A stretch of DNA of 7,892 bases from Gallionellales bacterium CG03_land_8_20_14_0_80_55_15 (lineage in GTDB: Bacteria > Pseudomonadota > Gammaproteobacteria > Burkholderiales > Gallionellaceae): NCBI GenBank assembly GCA_002780675.1, contig PEUR01000008.1, forward strand, positions 1-7,892, written 5' to 3'. Below the pieces are notes generated by a model. The model was not told the origin of the DNA, did not search any database, and saw nothing but the letters and a program-made list of their open reading frames with translations. Every line of letters begins with the position of its first letter. Within the stretch, counting starts at the first letter, position 1. Below, piece by piece: positions 1 through 7,861 of the stretch. Both the position numbers and the translations under genes were made by a program.

Positions 1-1
1 C

Positions 2-1867
2 CTGACCCCTTACCCCGATGACAGCCGCGAGTGCGCTTATTGCAACGCCACGCTCAATGCCCCCCCCTCGAGCTGGACGCTGTTCCGCCTGTGGCGTTTT
101 GCCAAACCCTACCAGTGGCAATTGCTCGCCGGATTCTTGCTGATGCTGGGTTCGACCGCCGCCACGCTGGTGCCGCCCTACCTCACCATCCCGCTGATGG
201 ATAAGGTGCTGATTCCCTACCAGAACGGCGTGCCGATTGATTTTGGCCTGGTGGCCTGGCTGCTCACCGGACTGTTAGGCTCGGCGCTGCTGGCGTGGGG
301 GTTGGGCTGGGCAAAGACCTATATTCTCGCGCTGGTCAGCGAACGCATCGGCGCGGATTTGCGCACGCTCACCTACCAACATCTGCTCAACCTCTCGCTG
401 GAGTATTTCGGCGGCAAACGTACTGGCGACCTGATGTCGCGCATCGGTTCGGAATCAGACCGCATCTGTGTCTTTTTGTCGCTGCACCTGCTTGATTTTG
501 CCACCGATGTACTGATGATTCTGATGACGGCGGCGATCCTGTTTTCCATCAACCCGTGGCTGGCGCTGGCCACCCTGCTGCCGCTGCCGTTTATCGCCTG
601 GATGATCCACAACGTGCGCGACCGGCTGCGCACCGGCTTTGAAAAGATAGACCGCGTCTGGTCAGAAGTCAGCAATGTGCTGGCCGACACCATCCCCGGC
701 ATCCGCGTGGTCAAGGCGTTCGCCCAGGAGGGGCGCGAGGCAGAACGTTTTTACACCGCCAACCAGCACAACCTGCAAGTCAATGACCGCATCAACAAAA
801 TCTGGTCGCTGTTCTCGCCCAGCGTCTCGCTGCTGACTGAGATCGGCTTGCTGGTGGTGTGGGCGTTCGGTATCTGGCTGGTCTCGCACGACCAGATCAC
901 CGTCGGCGTATTGCTCGCGTTCCTGGCTTACATCAGCCGGTTCTACGCGCGCCTCGACTCGATGAGCCGCATCGTTTCCGTGACGCAAAAATCGGCGGCG
1001 GCGGCCAAACGCATCTTCGACATTCTGGATCACGTCTCCAGCGTCCCCGAACCGGCGACCCCTGTTCACCTTCACAAAGTGAACGGCGGCATCGAGATAC
1101 GCGATGCCGGATTCCGCTATGGCAATCGCGCCGTCATCAAGGGCTTGAATCTTTGCATCGCGCCCGGCGAAATGATCGGCCTGGTCGGCCACAGCGGTTC
1201 GGGAAAAAGCACGCTGGTTAATTTGATGTGCCGCTTCTACGATGTCAGCGAAGGGACAATCAGCCTGGACGGGGTCAACATCCGCGCCCTGCCCATCGCC
1301 GAATATCGCCGCAACATCGGTCTGGTGTTGCAAGAACCCTTTTTGTTCTTTGGCAGCATCGCCGAGAATATCGCCTACGGCAAACCAGCTGCGACGCGCG
1401 CGGAAATCGTCGCCGCCGCCCGCGCCGCCTTTGCCCACGAATTCATCCTGCGCCTGCCGCACGGCTACGATTCGCTGGTCGGCGAACGCGGGCAAGGACT
1501 GTCGGGCGGCGAACGCCAGCGCATCTCCATCGCCCGCGCGCTGCTGATAGACCCGCGCATTTTGATTCTCGACGAGGCCACCGCCTCGGTAGATACCGAA
1601 ACCGAGAAGGAAATTCAGAAGGCGCTGGACAATCTGGTGCAGGGGCGCACCACTATCGCCATCGCCCACCGCCTGTCCACCCTGCACAAGGCCAACCGTC
1701 TGGTGGTCATGGACAAGGGCGAAATCGTCGAGATCGGCAATCACGACGATTTGATGGAAAAACAGGGGGCTTATTACCGCCTGTATCAGGCACAGGCGCG
1801 CAACGTGGACACCGACTTGAATGACGCAGCCATCAACATTCCGCTCAACTCAAAGGTAACTACATGA
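2..1867 (+). CDS. ABC exporter subunit (fused membrane and ATPase domains), cyanophycin-associated type; 5' end missing
   Basis: Half-transporter of the MsbA-like type IV exporter fold, expected to work as an inner-membrane homodimer. The frame is open to the left edge, giving 621 visible residues. A TTG at 122 could be called as a start, but in-frame coding continues upstream with a CxxC knuckle (fragment residues 11-14), so the true start lies outside. Predicted membrane helices are near 42-61, 81-103, 162-182, 184-202, 273-294 and 299-317. The ATPase domain is complete: Walker A GHSGSGKST (396-404), Q-loop glutamine 444, signature LSGGERQR (500-507), Walker B ILILDE ending in catalytic Glu 525, and H-loop His 556. 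No essential residue is missing. Its stop overlaps the start of the DUF1854 gene, and that partner is why I assign it to the family labelled cyanophycin metabolism-associated. That label comes from memory of genome context. The substrate is unknown; a lipid or peptide exporter cannot be excluded. Confidence 0.9.
   Translation: MTPYPDDSRECAYCNATLNAPPSSWTLFRLWRFAKPYQWQLLAGFLLMLGSTAATLVPPYLTIPLMDKVLIPYQNGVPIDFGLVAWLLTGLLGSALLAWGLGWAKTYILALVSERIGADLRTLTYQHLLNLSLEYFGGKRTGDLMSRIGSESDRICVFLSLHLLDFATDVLMILMTAAILFSINPWLALATLLPLPFIAWMIHNVRDRLRTGFEKIDRVWSEVSNVLADTIPGIRVVKAFAQEGREAERFYTANQHNLQVNDRINKIWSLFSPSVSLLTEIGLLVVWAFGIWLVSHDQITVGVLLAFLAYISRFYARLDSMSRIVSVTQKSAAAAKRIFDILDHVSSVPEPATPVHLHKVNGGIEIRDAGFRYGNRAVIKGLNLCIAPGEMIGLVGHSGSGKSTLVNLMCRFYDVSEGTISLDGVNIRALPIAEYRRNIGLVLQEPFLFFGSIAENIAYGKPAATRAEIVAAARAAFAHEFILRLPHGYDSLVGERGQGLSGGERQRISIARALLIDPRILILDEATASVDTETEKEIQKALDNLVQGRTTIAIAHRLSTLHKANRLVVMDKGEIVEIGNHDDLMEKQGAYYRLYQAQARNVDTDLNDAAINIPLNSKVTT
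32..43 (+). other. CxxC knuckle, probable second half of a zinc ribbon in the ABC protein
   Basis: The in-frame codons read E-C-A-Y-C-N, a CxxC knuckle about 30 residues before the first membrane helix of the ABC subunit. Zinc ribbons use two such knuckles, and the first would lie upstream of the window. That the motif exists is seen directly. That it binds zinc is inferred, and it depends on a second cysteine pair that is not visible. A cytosolic zinc ribbon before the membrane domain is not part of the canonical MsbA-like exporter and suggests an extra N-terminal region. Confidence 0.5.
1852..1856 (+). promoter_or_regulatory. Ribosome binding site for the DUF1854 gene
   Basis: AAAGG lies seven bases before the ATG at 1864, inside the last codons of the ABC gene. 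It is a reasonable Shine-Dalgarno match at normal spacing and supports the ATG at 1864 as the start. Together with the ATGA stop/start overlap it implies that the second gene is translated from the same mRNA, with coupling to the first. Confidence 0.55.
1864..1867 (+). other. ATGA stop/start overlap between the ABC and DUF1854 genes
   Basis: The TGA ending the ABC gene (1865-1867) shares three bases with the ATG of the DUF1854 gene (1864-1866). This arrangement typically gives translational coupling and roughly matched amounts of the two products. It is the strongest evidence in the window that the two proteins act together. Confidence 0.9.
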
Positions 1868-2328
1868 ATAATTTCAGTTTAATCAGGAACACGGGCGGCC
1901 AGCTGGTGTACCTTTCCAGCACGGGAGACACACACAATGGGATCGTTCCGGTGCGCGCCTTTCCCATTTCTGCGCCCGATCAAGGCATTTCCCTGACGGA
2001 CAGTGACGGGCATGAAGTGATATGGATAAACAATCTGGCCGACTTGCCCGAGGCCGCGCGCGCTCTGATTTTGGAAGAACTGGCAAACCGGGAATTCACG
2101 CCCAAAATAAACCGCATCCACCACGTTTCCAGCTACGCCACGCCCAGCACCTGGCAAGTGGCAACAGATCGCGGCGATACCGAACTGCTGCTGCCTGGCG
2201 AAGATCACATCCGCCGCCTGTCGCACACGGCTTTACTCATCACCGATGCGCACGGCGTGTCTTTCCTGCTGCCCGATATCGAAGCCCTGGATGGCCACAG
2301 CCGCAAGATGCTGGACAGATTCCTGTAA
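1864..2328 (+). CDS. DUF1854 family protein, cyanophycin metabolism-associated
   Basis: A 154-residue soluble protein with no signal peptide or membrane helix, so probably cytosolic. I recognise DUF1854 from the block VPVRAFPISAP (28-38) followed by GISLTDSDGHE (41-51), from TPSTWQVATDRGDTEL (93-108), and from the C-terminal LDGHSRKMLDRFL (142-154). DUF1854 domains are also known, as I recall, fused to the C-terminus of ABC transporters, which led to the suggestion of a ligand-binding role. Here the domain is a separate gene whose ATG overlaps the ABC stop by four bases, so a physical or regulatory partnership with that exporter is likely. The database label 'cyanophycin metabolism-associated' rests on frequent location beside cyanophycin synthetase genes, none of which is in this window. 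The biochemical function is unknown. The length is typical of stand-alone members, and no residue stands out as catalytic. Confidence 0.85.
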   Translation: MNNFSLIRNTGGQLVYLSSTGDTHNGIVPVRAFPISAPDQGISLTDSDGHEVIWINNLADLPEAARALILEELANREFTPKINRIHHVSSYATPSTWQVATDRGDTELLLPGEDHIRRLSHTALLITDAHGVSFLLPDIEALDGHSRKMLDRFL

Positions 2329-2342
2329 CGTCCGGTAAACCG
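2329..2342. other. 14-base convergent intergenic gap
   Basis: This is the only gap between the plus-strand pair and the minus-strand tam operon. It contains a small inverted repeat, CGGT-AA-ACCG (2333-2342), with a four-base stem, a two-base loop and no following T-tract on either strand. That is too weak to call a rho-independent terminator. Transcripts from both sides probably run into the opposing gene or end by Rho. Confidence 0.6.
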
Positions 2343-5300
2343 TCAATGGAAGCTGAAGGTGTAAAAAAGGTCTATGGCAGGGGTGTTGCCCGCCTGCGCC
2401 TTGACTGAAAGGCGTTTGCTGAGGGTGTAGTTGATCTTTATCAGCGAACTTGCCCCCGCCAATCCCTGCTCGTAACTGAGGTAGGCGCGCGAGGAAAGCC
2501 GCTTGCCAAGCGCCAGCACGGTATTTTCTACCCCGCCCGCCCCCTTTAGGCCAACATCTTCCAGCCCCGCCGCATGGGCGATAGTTTGCTGCAAGGAGAC
2601 GGATTTCCCCGTATCCAGCAATGCGCCCGCTGCGGCTTGCAGCGCGCTAAATTCCGCACCGCTGGCATCATCCAGCCCATGCCCCAACGCCAACCATGAA
2701 AGTTTTTCGCTATCCGGCACCAAGGGATTGGAGGTAAGCGTGACGTGCGGAGACTGCACCGTCCCGGTCACGACAACCCCCGCCTCGACCGGGAGGTTCT
2801 TGCGCATAGCCACAATATTGAGACCGGGATTGTCCAGCGCCCCCTGAAAATTAACGATGCCGCGCTCGATTTCCAGCCGTTGTCCATATGCGGCAAAAAC
2901 GCCTGTGACCACACGGATGCTGCCGTCGGCGGTCGGTAGTGCGCGATCTACCTTGTGCAGTTTGAGCGCGCCGGCCAGTTGCGCATCCAGCCCCAGCCCC
3001 TTTACCCGGAAATTATCGCCCAGATCGAAATCCAGATCGGTGACGAGAGAATACGGCGAGGCTCTTTTTCGTGCGGATTCAAGCTGCCCCAGCACAACCA
3101 CATCGCGGCTTGCAGTGGGAGCATCCCCTTCCGGCATTTCAATCATGCCTTGGTCGGCCTTGAGTTTCGCCAGCAGTTTGGCATTTTTACCCAGCACGGT
3201 CGCCTCTGCCGACCCGCTCAACACCAGATAACGGTCGGGACGCGACAACACTTCGAGTTGCTCGGCCTTGATTGATAGCTGCATGACGGGCTGTTTGGCG
3301 CCGAAATCCAGCGTGCCATTGCCCTGCAAACGACCCGCACCGCCGTGCATGACCAGCTCGTTGAGATGCAACACCTGAGCTTGCAAATTTGCCTTGAAAT
3401 GGCCGTCAGTCAAATGCACCCCTTGCTCCGGCATCGCCACGCGCAGCCGCGTTCCGCTCAGCTCACCGCTCAAATCAGGTCGGGCAAAAGTGCCGTCCGC
3501 CCGAACATGCGCCTTTAGCGCGCCATCCAACGTCAGCGCGCCGCTCCCATCCAGCAGCGGCTGCGCCCACGACAACATGCCAACAGCCAGGTCAACACTG
3601 GCGTGCAACGGTGCTGCGCCAGCAATCCCCCAACGCCCGTCATGCCGAGATAGCGTGCTTTGCGCATCGGCCCTGAGACTGCCCAGATGGCTGCCTTCTG
3701 CTTGCAGATGCGCTTCCAGGCGGTTGTTCACCGCTGCAATGCTCATGCTCAACTGGCTGATACCCAGAAAAATCTGCGCATCCCTATCCACCGTCACATC
3801 GCCCCGCTCGCGGCGGATAGCCAGATGACCATTGACCTTATCCCGGGCGACAAATTGCCAGTCACCCGCCAGCGTCAGATCGCTGCTGATGCCGTTATCC
3901 TGCGCCGTGAGACCTTGCCAATATGCCAGCGGAAAAGTCTGGAATTCCCCCCTGCTGCTTATCTGCCCGGCGCTATAGTCCAGCCCATGCAGCACAAATT
4001 TTGCGCCGGCAAACGCGAAACGCGCCTCGCCCAACACGATACGCTGGCGACCCAGTTGCACCTTAGCGGGAGATTCCAGCAACAGCTCATGAGGGCCTTG
4101 ATTGACCAGCTTTTCAAGCTGCCCCGACCATAGCTGACCCAAACCCTGCCAGCCCCCTGCAAGCACGCCTTCCGCATCCAGAACAGGACTCTTCACCCGT
4201 ATTTTCAAGGTGTGATGCGCGCGCGTGCCTCGCGCCTCCAGGCTGGCATGATCCAGGCGGATTTGCGGTGTCGTCAATCCCTGTAACGAGGCATCCAGTG
4301 CCAGCGCCCCATGCGCGCCTTGTGCCAGTTGCCCTTCGAGTTGCAAGCTGGATACGCGGTAATCCTTGCCCCATGCCAATCCGTCAAGTTGCGCGGCAAA
4401 GCTGCCAGCGGGTGCGGCCAAACGTCCTTCCAGCACGCCGTTGGCATGTAGTTTTCCGTCCAGCTCGGCGCCAAGCAGATTCAGCTGGTCGGCCTCGATC
4501 TGAAAGGTAAACCTGTCACCCGGATTGCCCAGCGCACCGGTTGCTTCGAGGTGGTTGCCAGCCAGCCGCAGTTGGATATTGCTATCCCAAACACGCTGTT
4601 TGGAAACGTTCAGCTTGCCCTGACCGGACAGCGGCTGATGGCGATACTGGCTATCGCGGATGATAAATGCCAACAAAGCTTGCGGTGCAGTCGCCAAATG
4701 CCCGTCGGCAGAGAGCGTCGCATTGACCGATGCTGCCGGGAAATCCCCAAAGTCGGCGGGGTTAAACTGGCGCATTTCACCTGCCAGAACAAATTTATCC
4801 AGCCCTGCCAGCGTGCCGTGAGCCGTCAACATACTCCCGGCGGAACGGACGGTAGCCTCGCGCAATTCGACGATATTGTCCTGGTGGCGCGCATCCAGAT
4901 GTAATTGAAAACGCCGGTAACGCAAATCGCCGACCAGTTGCTGGCTATCAGGTTGCGCGTCCAGATGAATGCTCCCCGCCAGCCGCAGGGCGCGCATTTT
5001 ACCGTGTACGCCGTGCGGATTGAAATCGCTGCTAACAAGATCAAGTTGCAGATGCAGGTCATTGAGCTGCCCCTTACCCGCGAAATGCCCGGCTTCCGCC
5101 ATGTCCAGACGCAGGTCGTGCAGCTTGAGCCGATCCGGTGTGCCATCGAATTGCATCGCCAGTTCGCGTAGCGGCAGACGCGCCTTATCCCAACTGCCGG
5201 GCCGACCATTTTTCATCGCAACACTACCCTGCCAGCCCTGCGCCCTCTGCGGCTTCAGAACAAACACCGCGCTTAGCTCAGCCTGGGGTAAATCGGGGCG

Positions 5301-6095
5301 CAGCGAAGCGGGATTCATACGCGCCGCTTCGATGCGCGCCTCGACCAGAGGAACCCGCGCCAGCGGCAAGAGTTTGGCGTGAATATCGGCCTTGCCGCCC
5401 CATGCTGTTGCCTTGCCATCCAGCATGAGTTGCGACAGCGTACCGCCCACATCCGCTGCGATGCGATAGGCTTGCTGCCGCTCATCCGACTGCAAGACGA
5501 ATCTCGCCTGCACGGCGTAAGGCCGCGTGTCGGCAAGCGTCATCTCGCCCTGAACGCTCCCCCATGCAGACACGATTTTGTTGAGCCGCATCCGGTAGCG
5601 CGCCGCATCCTTGTCCAGCGCGAATTCGATACCGTTCAGCACTTGTTCTGCGTTCCCGCGTTTAAACACCAGCCGCGCAACGGTGAGGGACGGCGCTGAA
5701 AAAGTCACCGGCAGACGCAAGCTCACGGGCAACGGAGTCGCTTCCACGCCGGGCTTGAGTTCGGTAATACGCAGCTCCTGCACCGCCAGCTTGTTGATCT
5801 TCACCGGTTGCACCAGCAATGACTGCGGCGACCAGTCCAGCAAGGTCTGTTTCGCCTCATAACGATAATCGCCATCCTGATAGCTGAGCGCCGCTATCCG
5901 CACTTGGCCATACAATGAACCGCGCACATCAGTCAGAATAAGCCTGCCGCCACTCCAGCGTTCCGCCTGTCCGGCACTCCAGCGCAAAGCGGATTCCGTA
6001 CCCAACAGCAGCACCGTCAAGATAGCCAGCACTAGCAGCCCCAGCAAAGTGCGCAGCAAATAAACAAATGATTTTTTGGCGAATAGTGCCGACAT
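2343..6095 (-). CDS. tamB: TamB, inner-membrane-anchored subunit of the translocation and assembly module
   Basis: A 1250-residue AsmA-like protein that bridges inner and outer membranes with its partner TamA and is implicated in phospholipid transport and assembly of some outer-membrane proteins. Residues 11-32 form an N-terminal signal anchor. The family's N-terminal signature follows: a GSLYG motif (59-63) and a DWSPQSLLVQP segment (87-97). The long middle is rich in alternating beta-strand sequence, as expected for the lipid-holding groove. The C-terminal DUF490/TamB domain (roughly the last 350 residues) shows IERG (from 1076), DNPGL (from 1088) and PDSEKLSWL (from 1127), and the protein ends YTFSFH. 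The frame opens further upstream to 6281, but the ATG at 6095 directly precedes the anchor and overlaps the tamA stop, so I chose it. The length matches the family (E. coli TamB is about 1260 residues). No break is seen. Confidence 0.95.
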   Translation of the reverse strand: MSALFAKKSFVYLLRTLLGLLVLAILTVLLLGTESALRWSAGQAERWSGGRLILTDVRGSLYGQVRIAALSYQDGDYRYEAKQTLLDWSPQSLLVQPVKINKLAVQELRITELKPGVEATPLPVSLRLPVTFSAPSLTVARLVFKRGNAEQVLNGIEFALDKDAARYRMRLNKIVSAWGSVQGEMTLADTRPYAVQARFVLQSDERQQAYRIAADVGGTLSQLMLDGKATAWGGKADIHAKLLPLARVPLVEARIEAARMNPASLRPDLPQAELSAVFVLKPQRAQGWQGSVAMKNGRPGSWDKARLPLRELAMQFDGTPDRLKLHDLRLDMAEAGHFAGKGQLNDLHLQLDLVSSDFNPHGVHGKMRALRLAGSIHLDAQPDSQQLVGDLRYRRFQLHLDARHQDNIVELREATVRSAGSMLTAHGTLAGLDKFVLAGEMRQFNPADFGDFPAASVNATLSADGHLATAPQALLAFIIRDSQYRHQPLSGQGKLNVSKQRVWDSNIQLRLAGNHLEATGALGNPGDRFTFQIEADQLNLLGAELDGKLHANGVLEGRLAAPAGSFAAQLDGLAWGKDYRVSSLQLEGQLAQGAHGALALDASLQGLTTPQIRLDHASLEARGTRAHHTLKIRVKSPVLDAEGVLAGGWQGLGQLWSGQLEKLVNQGPHELLLESPAKVQLGRQRIVLGEARFAFAGAKFVLHGLDYSAGQISSRGEFQTFPLAYWQGLTAQDNGISSDLTLAGDWQFVARDKVNGHLAIRRERGDVTVDRDAQIFLGISQLSMSIAAVNNRLEAHLQAEGSHLGSLRADAQSTLSRHDGRWGIAGAAPLHASVDLAVGMLSWAQPLLDGSGALTLDGALKAHVRADGTFARPDLSGELSGTRLRVAMPEQGVHLTDGHFKANLQAQVLHLNELVMHGGAGRLQGNGTLDFGAKQPVMQLSIKAEQLEVLSRPDRYLVLSGSAEATVLGKNAKLLAKLKADQGMIEMPEGDAPTASRDVVVLGQLESARKRASPYSLVTDLDFDLGDNFRVKGLGLDAQLAGALKLHKVDRALPTADGSIRVVTGVFAAYGQRLEIERGIVNFQGALDNPGLNIVAMRKNLPVEAGVVVTGTVQSPHVTLTSNPLVPDSEKLSWLALGHGLDDASGAEFSALQAAAGALLDTGKSVSLQQTIAHAAGLEDVGLKGAGGVENTVLALGKRLSSRAYLSYEQGLAGASSLIKINYTLSKRLSVKAQAGNTPAIDLFYTFSFH

Positions 6096-6097
6096 CA
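6093..6097 (-). other. TGATG stop/start overlap between tamA and tamB
   Basis: On the minus strand the tamA TGA (6097-6095) shares its A with the tamB ATG (6095-6093). There is no strong Shine-Dalgarno sequence just upstream of tamB, so its translation probably depends on termination-reinitiation after tamA. This overlap also decides the tamB start. Confidence 0.88.
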
Positions 6098-7861
6098 GAA
6101 GCTCGCGCCCAAGGAAAAATGCAAATGCAACGCTTGCGTTTGCTGGCCGTAGGCCAAATCCAGACTCAGCGGGCCGAGGGGACTCTTCCAGCGCCCGCCC
6201 ACGCCATAGCCCAGCACAGGCCGCAGCGACCCCAGCGTGTCCGCCGCATTGCCACCATCGAGAAACACTGCCCCGCCCCACTCCTGCGACAAACTATGCA
6301 CATACTCAACGCTGGCCAGTGCCAGATACCGACCCCCTACGATACCGCCCGCCTGCGATACGCCCAGACTTTGATAAGCGTAACCGCGCACCGTCTGGTC
6401 ACCCCCGGTACGAAACAGGTAATTGGCAGCGATACCATCCCGGCTGCGCGCCGCCACCATGCCCAACTCACCGCGCAAAATCAGTTGATCGCGCTGGCCG
6501 AGTGGCTGGAAATACACCCCGCGCCCGTAGCCGCGCAGGAAATCCCGATCCGAGAGCAAGGCGCGGGAAGCGATGTCCGTCTGTAAGTTAAGCAAGAACC
6601 CGCGTCCAGGATTCAATATATTGTCCACATCACGCAGCGTCCAGGCAAAAAATGGGCTCAAGGTATTGCTCAACTTGCCGCCCGTGCCATTAACGTTCTG
6701 TCTCACAAACGAATAATTCAGCCCATAGACATGTTCGGTTCTCCCGCTGATTTTCGTGCGTTTCGCCCCCACCACCAGCGCTTGCGTCACTTCACCCGCA
6801 ATACTGGTGCGCTCGGCCTGTGCGGTGATGCCATCGCGATAGCCGTGAGCGTCCAGCGGAAATTGCAAATCATTACTCAGAGATTGCTTCTTCGTATCCA
6901 GTTTGAGTGTACTGCCGAACCGCAAGGCGCTATCTCGAAAACCTATATCGCGGTAATCAAGCGACACCCGTGGGCCAGTATCCGTACTCGCACCGATACC
7001 CACACCCAACTTTCTGGACTGAACCTCGACCACCTCGACCCGAATCGGTAGCTGCGACACCTGTTTGGTAGAAGTATCCACGCTTACCACCACGTTGGAA
7101 AAATAGGGGGTATTTTGTAAAATATTCTGTAATTTCAATAACTTATCCTGCGAATAGGGTTCGCCTGGCAAAATCGGATTGACGTGCGCAATCAGGCTGG
7201 CGGGATAGCGGCTCAGACCATGAATATCCAATTCGCCCAGCGTGACAGCCGGCCCGCCATCCAGAATAACTTGCAGCGCAACGCGATGGGTTTGCGGATC
7301 AACCATCGCGTGACTCTCTACCATCGAAGCCGTCGGATAGCCGTCAATCAACAAAGCCTTGAGCGCATCGCGCTTGGCCGCCTCCCAGTTCGCGTGACGG
7401 AACACCGCACCGACAGGCAAGCCCCAATCCGACTGCAACTTTGCCAGGCGGCTGCGAATTTCCGCCCCCTCATTCCCGTCCTGCAATTTCACCTCTACAG
7501 CCGACACAAGCACTGGCTCGCCCAACTCGACCCCCAGCTTGACCATCCGTTTATCGCGTTTCCCGGAAATCGTCGCCGTAATGACCGGCGCATAAAACCC
7601 CTCGGTAGCAAGAAACTCACGAATCTGTGCGGGTGCCAGCTTCACCAGGCGCTGGAGTTGACCTTCGTCCATGCGTTCCCTGCCGCGCCAGCGATAAAGA
7701 TCGAGATAATCTTCCATCATCTGACGCTGTGCGGCAGGTATCTTAAGTTCAATATCGTAGCTGAATGCACGAGGTGCATCCGCCGCATACAAGGCATCAG
7801 TCACGGCCAACAAACACAGGCCAAAAATGAATAAAAGAGTCTTTTTTACCACTGATTTCAT
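6095..7861 (-). CDS. tamA: TamA, Omp85-family outer-membrane subunit of the translocation and assembly module
   Basis: A 588-residue outer-membrane protein (E. coli TamA is 577) that pairs with TamB. A Sec signal peptide is clear: basic start (MKSVVKK), hydrophobic core (8-21) and a probable cut near residues 26-27 (ALYA/AD). Three periplasmic POTRA domains follow, at about 34-111, 116-203 and 206-279; the third contains the typical ILQNTPYF segment (247-254). The 16-strand barrel region runs from about 283 to the end. It carries the Omp85 loop-6 motif VRGY (491-494) inside GGDQTVRGY and ends in a terminal-Phe beta-signal (HFSLGASF). Three POTRAs and the downstream tamB separate it from BamA (five POTRAs) and from two-partner secretion transporters. 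The ATG at 7861 is preceded at eight bases by a weak GGG/GGGA ribosome site (7872-7869). No upstream in-frame start is visible in the 31 bases available. Confidence 0.95.
   Translation of the reverse strand: MKSVVKKTLLFIFGLCLLAVTDALYAADAPRAFSYDIELKIPAAQRQMMEDYLDLYRWRGRERMDEGQLQRLVKLAPAQIREFLATEGFYAPVITATISGKRDKRMVKLGVELGEPVLVSAVEVKLQDGNEGAEIRSRLAKLQSDWGLPVGAVFRHANWEAAKRDALKALLIDGYPTASMVESHAMVDPQTHRVALQVILDGGPAVTLGELDIHGLSRYPASLIAHVNPILPGEPYSQDKLLKLQNILQNTPYFSNVVVSVDTSTKQVSQLPIRVEVVEVQSRKLGVGIGASTDTGPRVSLDYRDIGFRDSALRFGSTLKLDTKKQSLSNDLQFPLDAHGYRDGITAQAERTSIAGEVTQALVVGAKRTKISGRTEHVYGLNYSFVRQNVNGTGGKLSNTLSPFFAWTLRDVDNILNPGRGFLLNLQTDIASRALLSDRDFLRGYGRGVYFQPLGQRDQLILRGELGMVAARSRDGIAANYLFRTGGDQTVRGYAYQSLGVSQAGGIVGGRYLALASVEYVHSLSQEWGGAVFLDGGNAADTLGSLRPVLGYGVGGRWKSPLGPLSLDLAYGQQTQALHLHFSLGASF

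Noticed and set aside
122..124. TTG as the true start of the ABC gene
   Set aside because: The frame continues upstream to the window edge with plausible coding sequence, including a CxxC motif and the usual residues leading into the first helix.
662..1744. A 360-codon open frame on the minus strand opposite the ABC gene
   Set aside because: It lies wholly antisense to a well-supported ABC membrane and ATPase region. Its composition looks like a mirror of the sense codons, and it shows no recognisable domain. Long antisense frames are common in GC-rich coding DNA.
2333..2342. Bidirectional terminator between the DUF1854 gene and tamB
   Set aside because: The inverted repeat has only a four-base stem and a two-base loop, and there is no T-tract on either strand.
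6096..6281. 62-codon N-terminal extension of TamB
   Set aside because: It is tamA sequence read in another frame, with no family resemblance. The ATG at 6095 overlaps the tamA stop and begins directly before the signal anchor.
7184..7834. A 216-codon plus-strand frame opposite tamA, and other plus-strand frames across 2500-7050
   Set aside because: All are antisense to tamA or tamB, whose domains are continuous and intact. None shows a ribosome site with a recognisable protein family.
6095..7861. BamA or a two-partner secretion transporter instead of TamA
   Set aside because: There is room for only three POTRA domains before the barrel, and the gene is translationally coupled to an unmistakable tamB.
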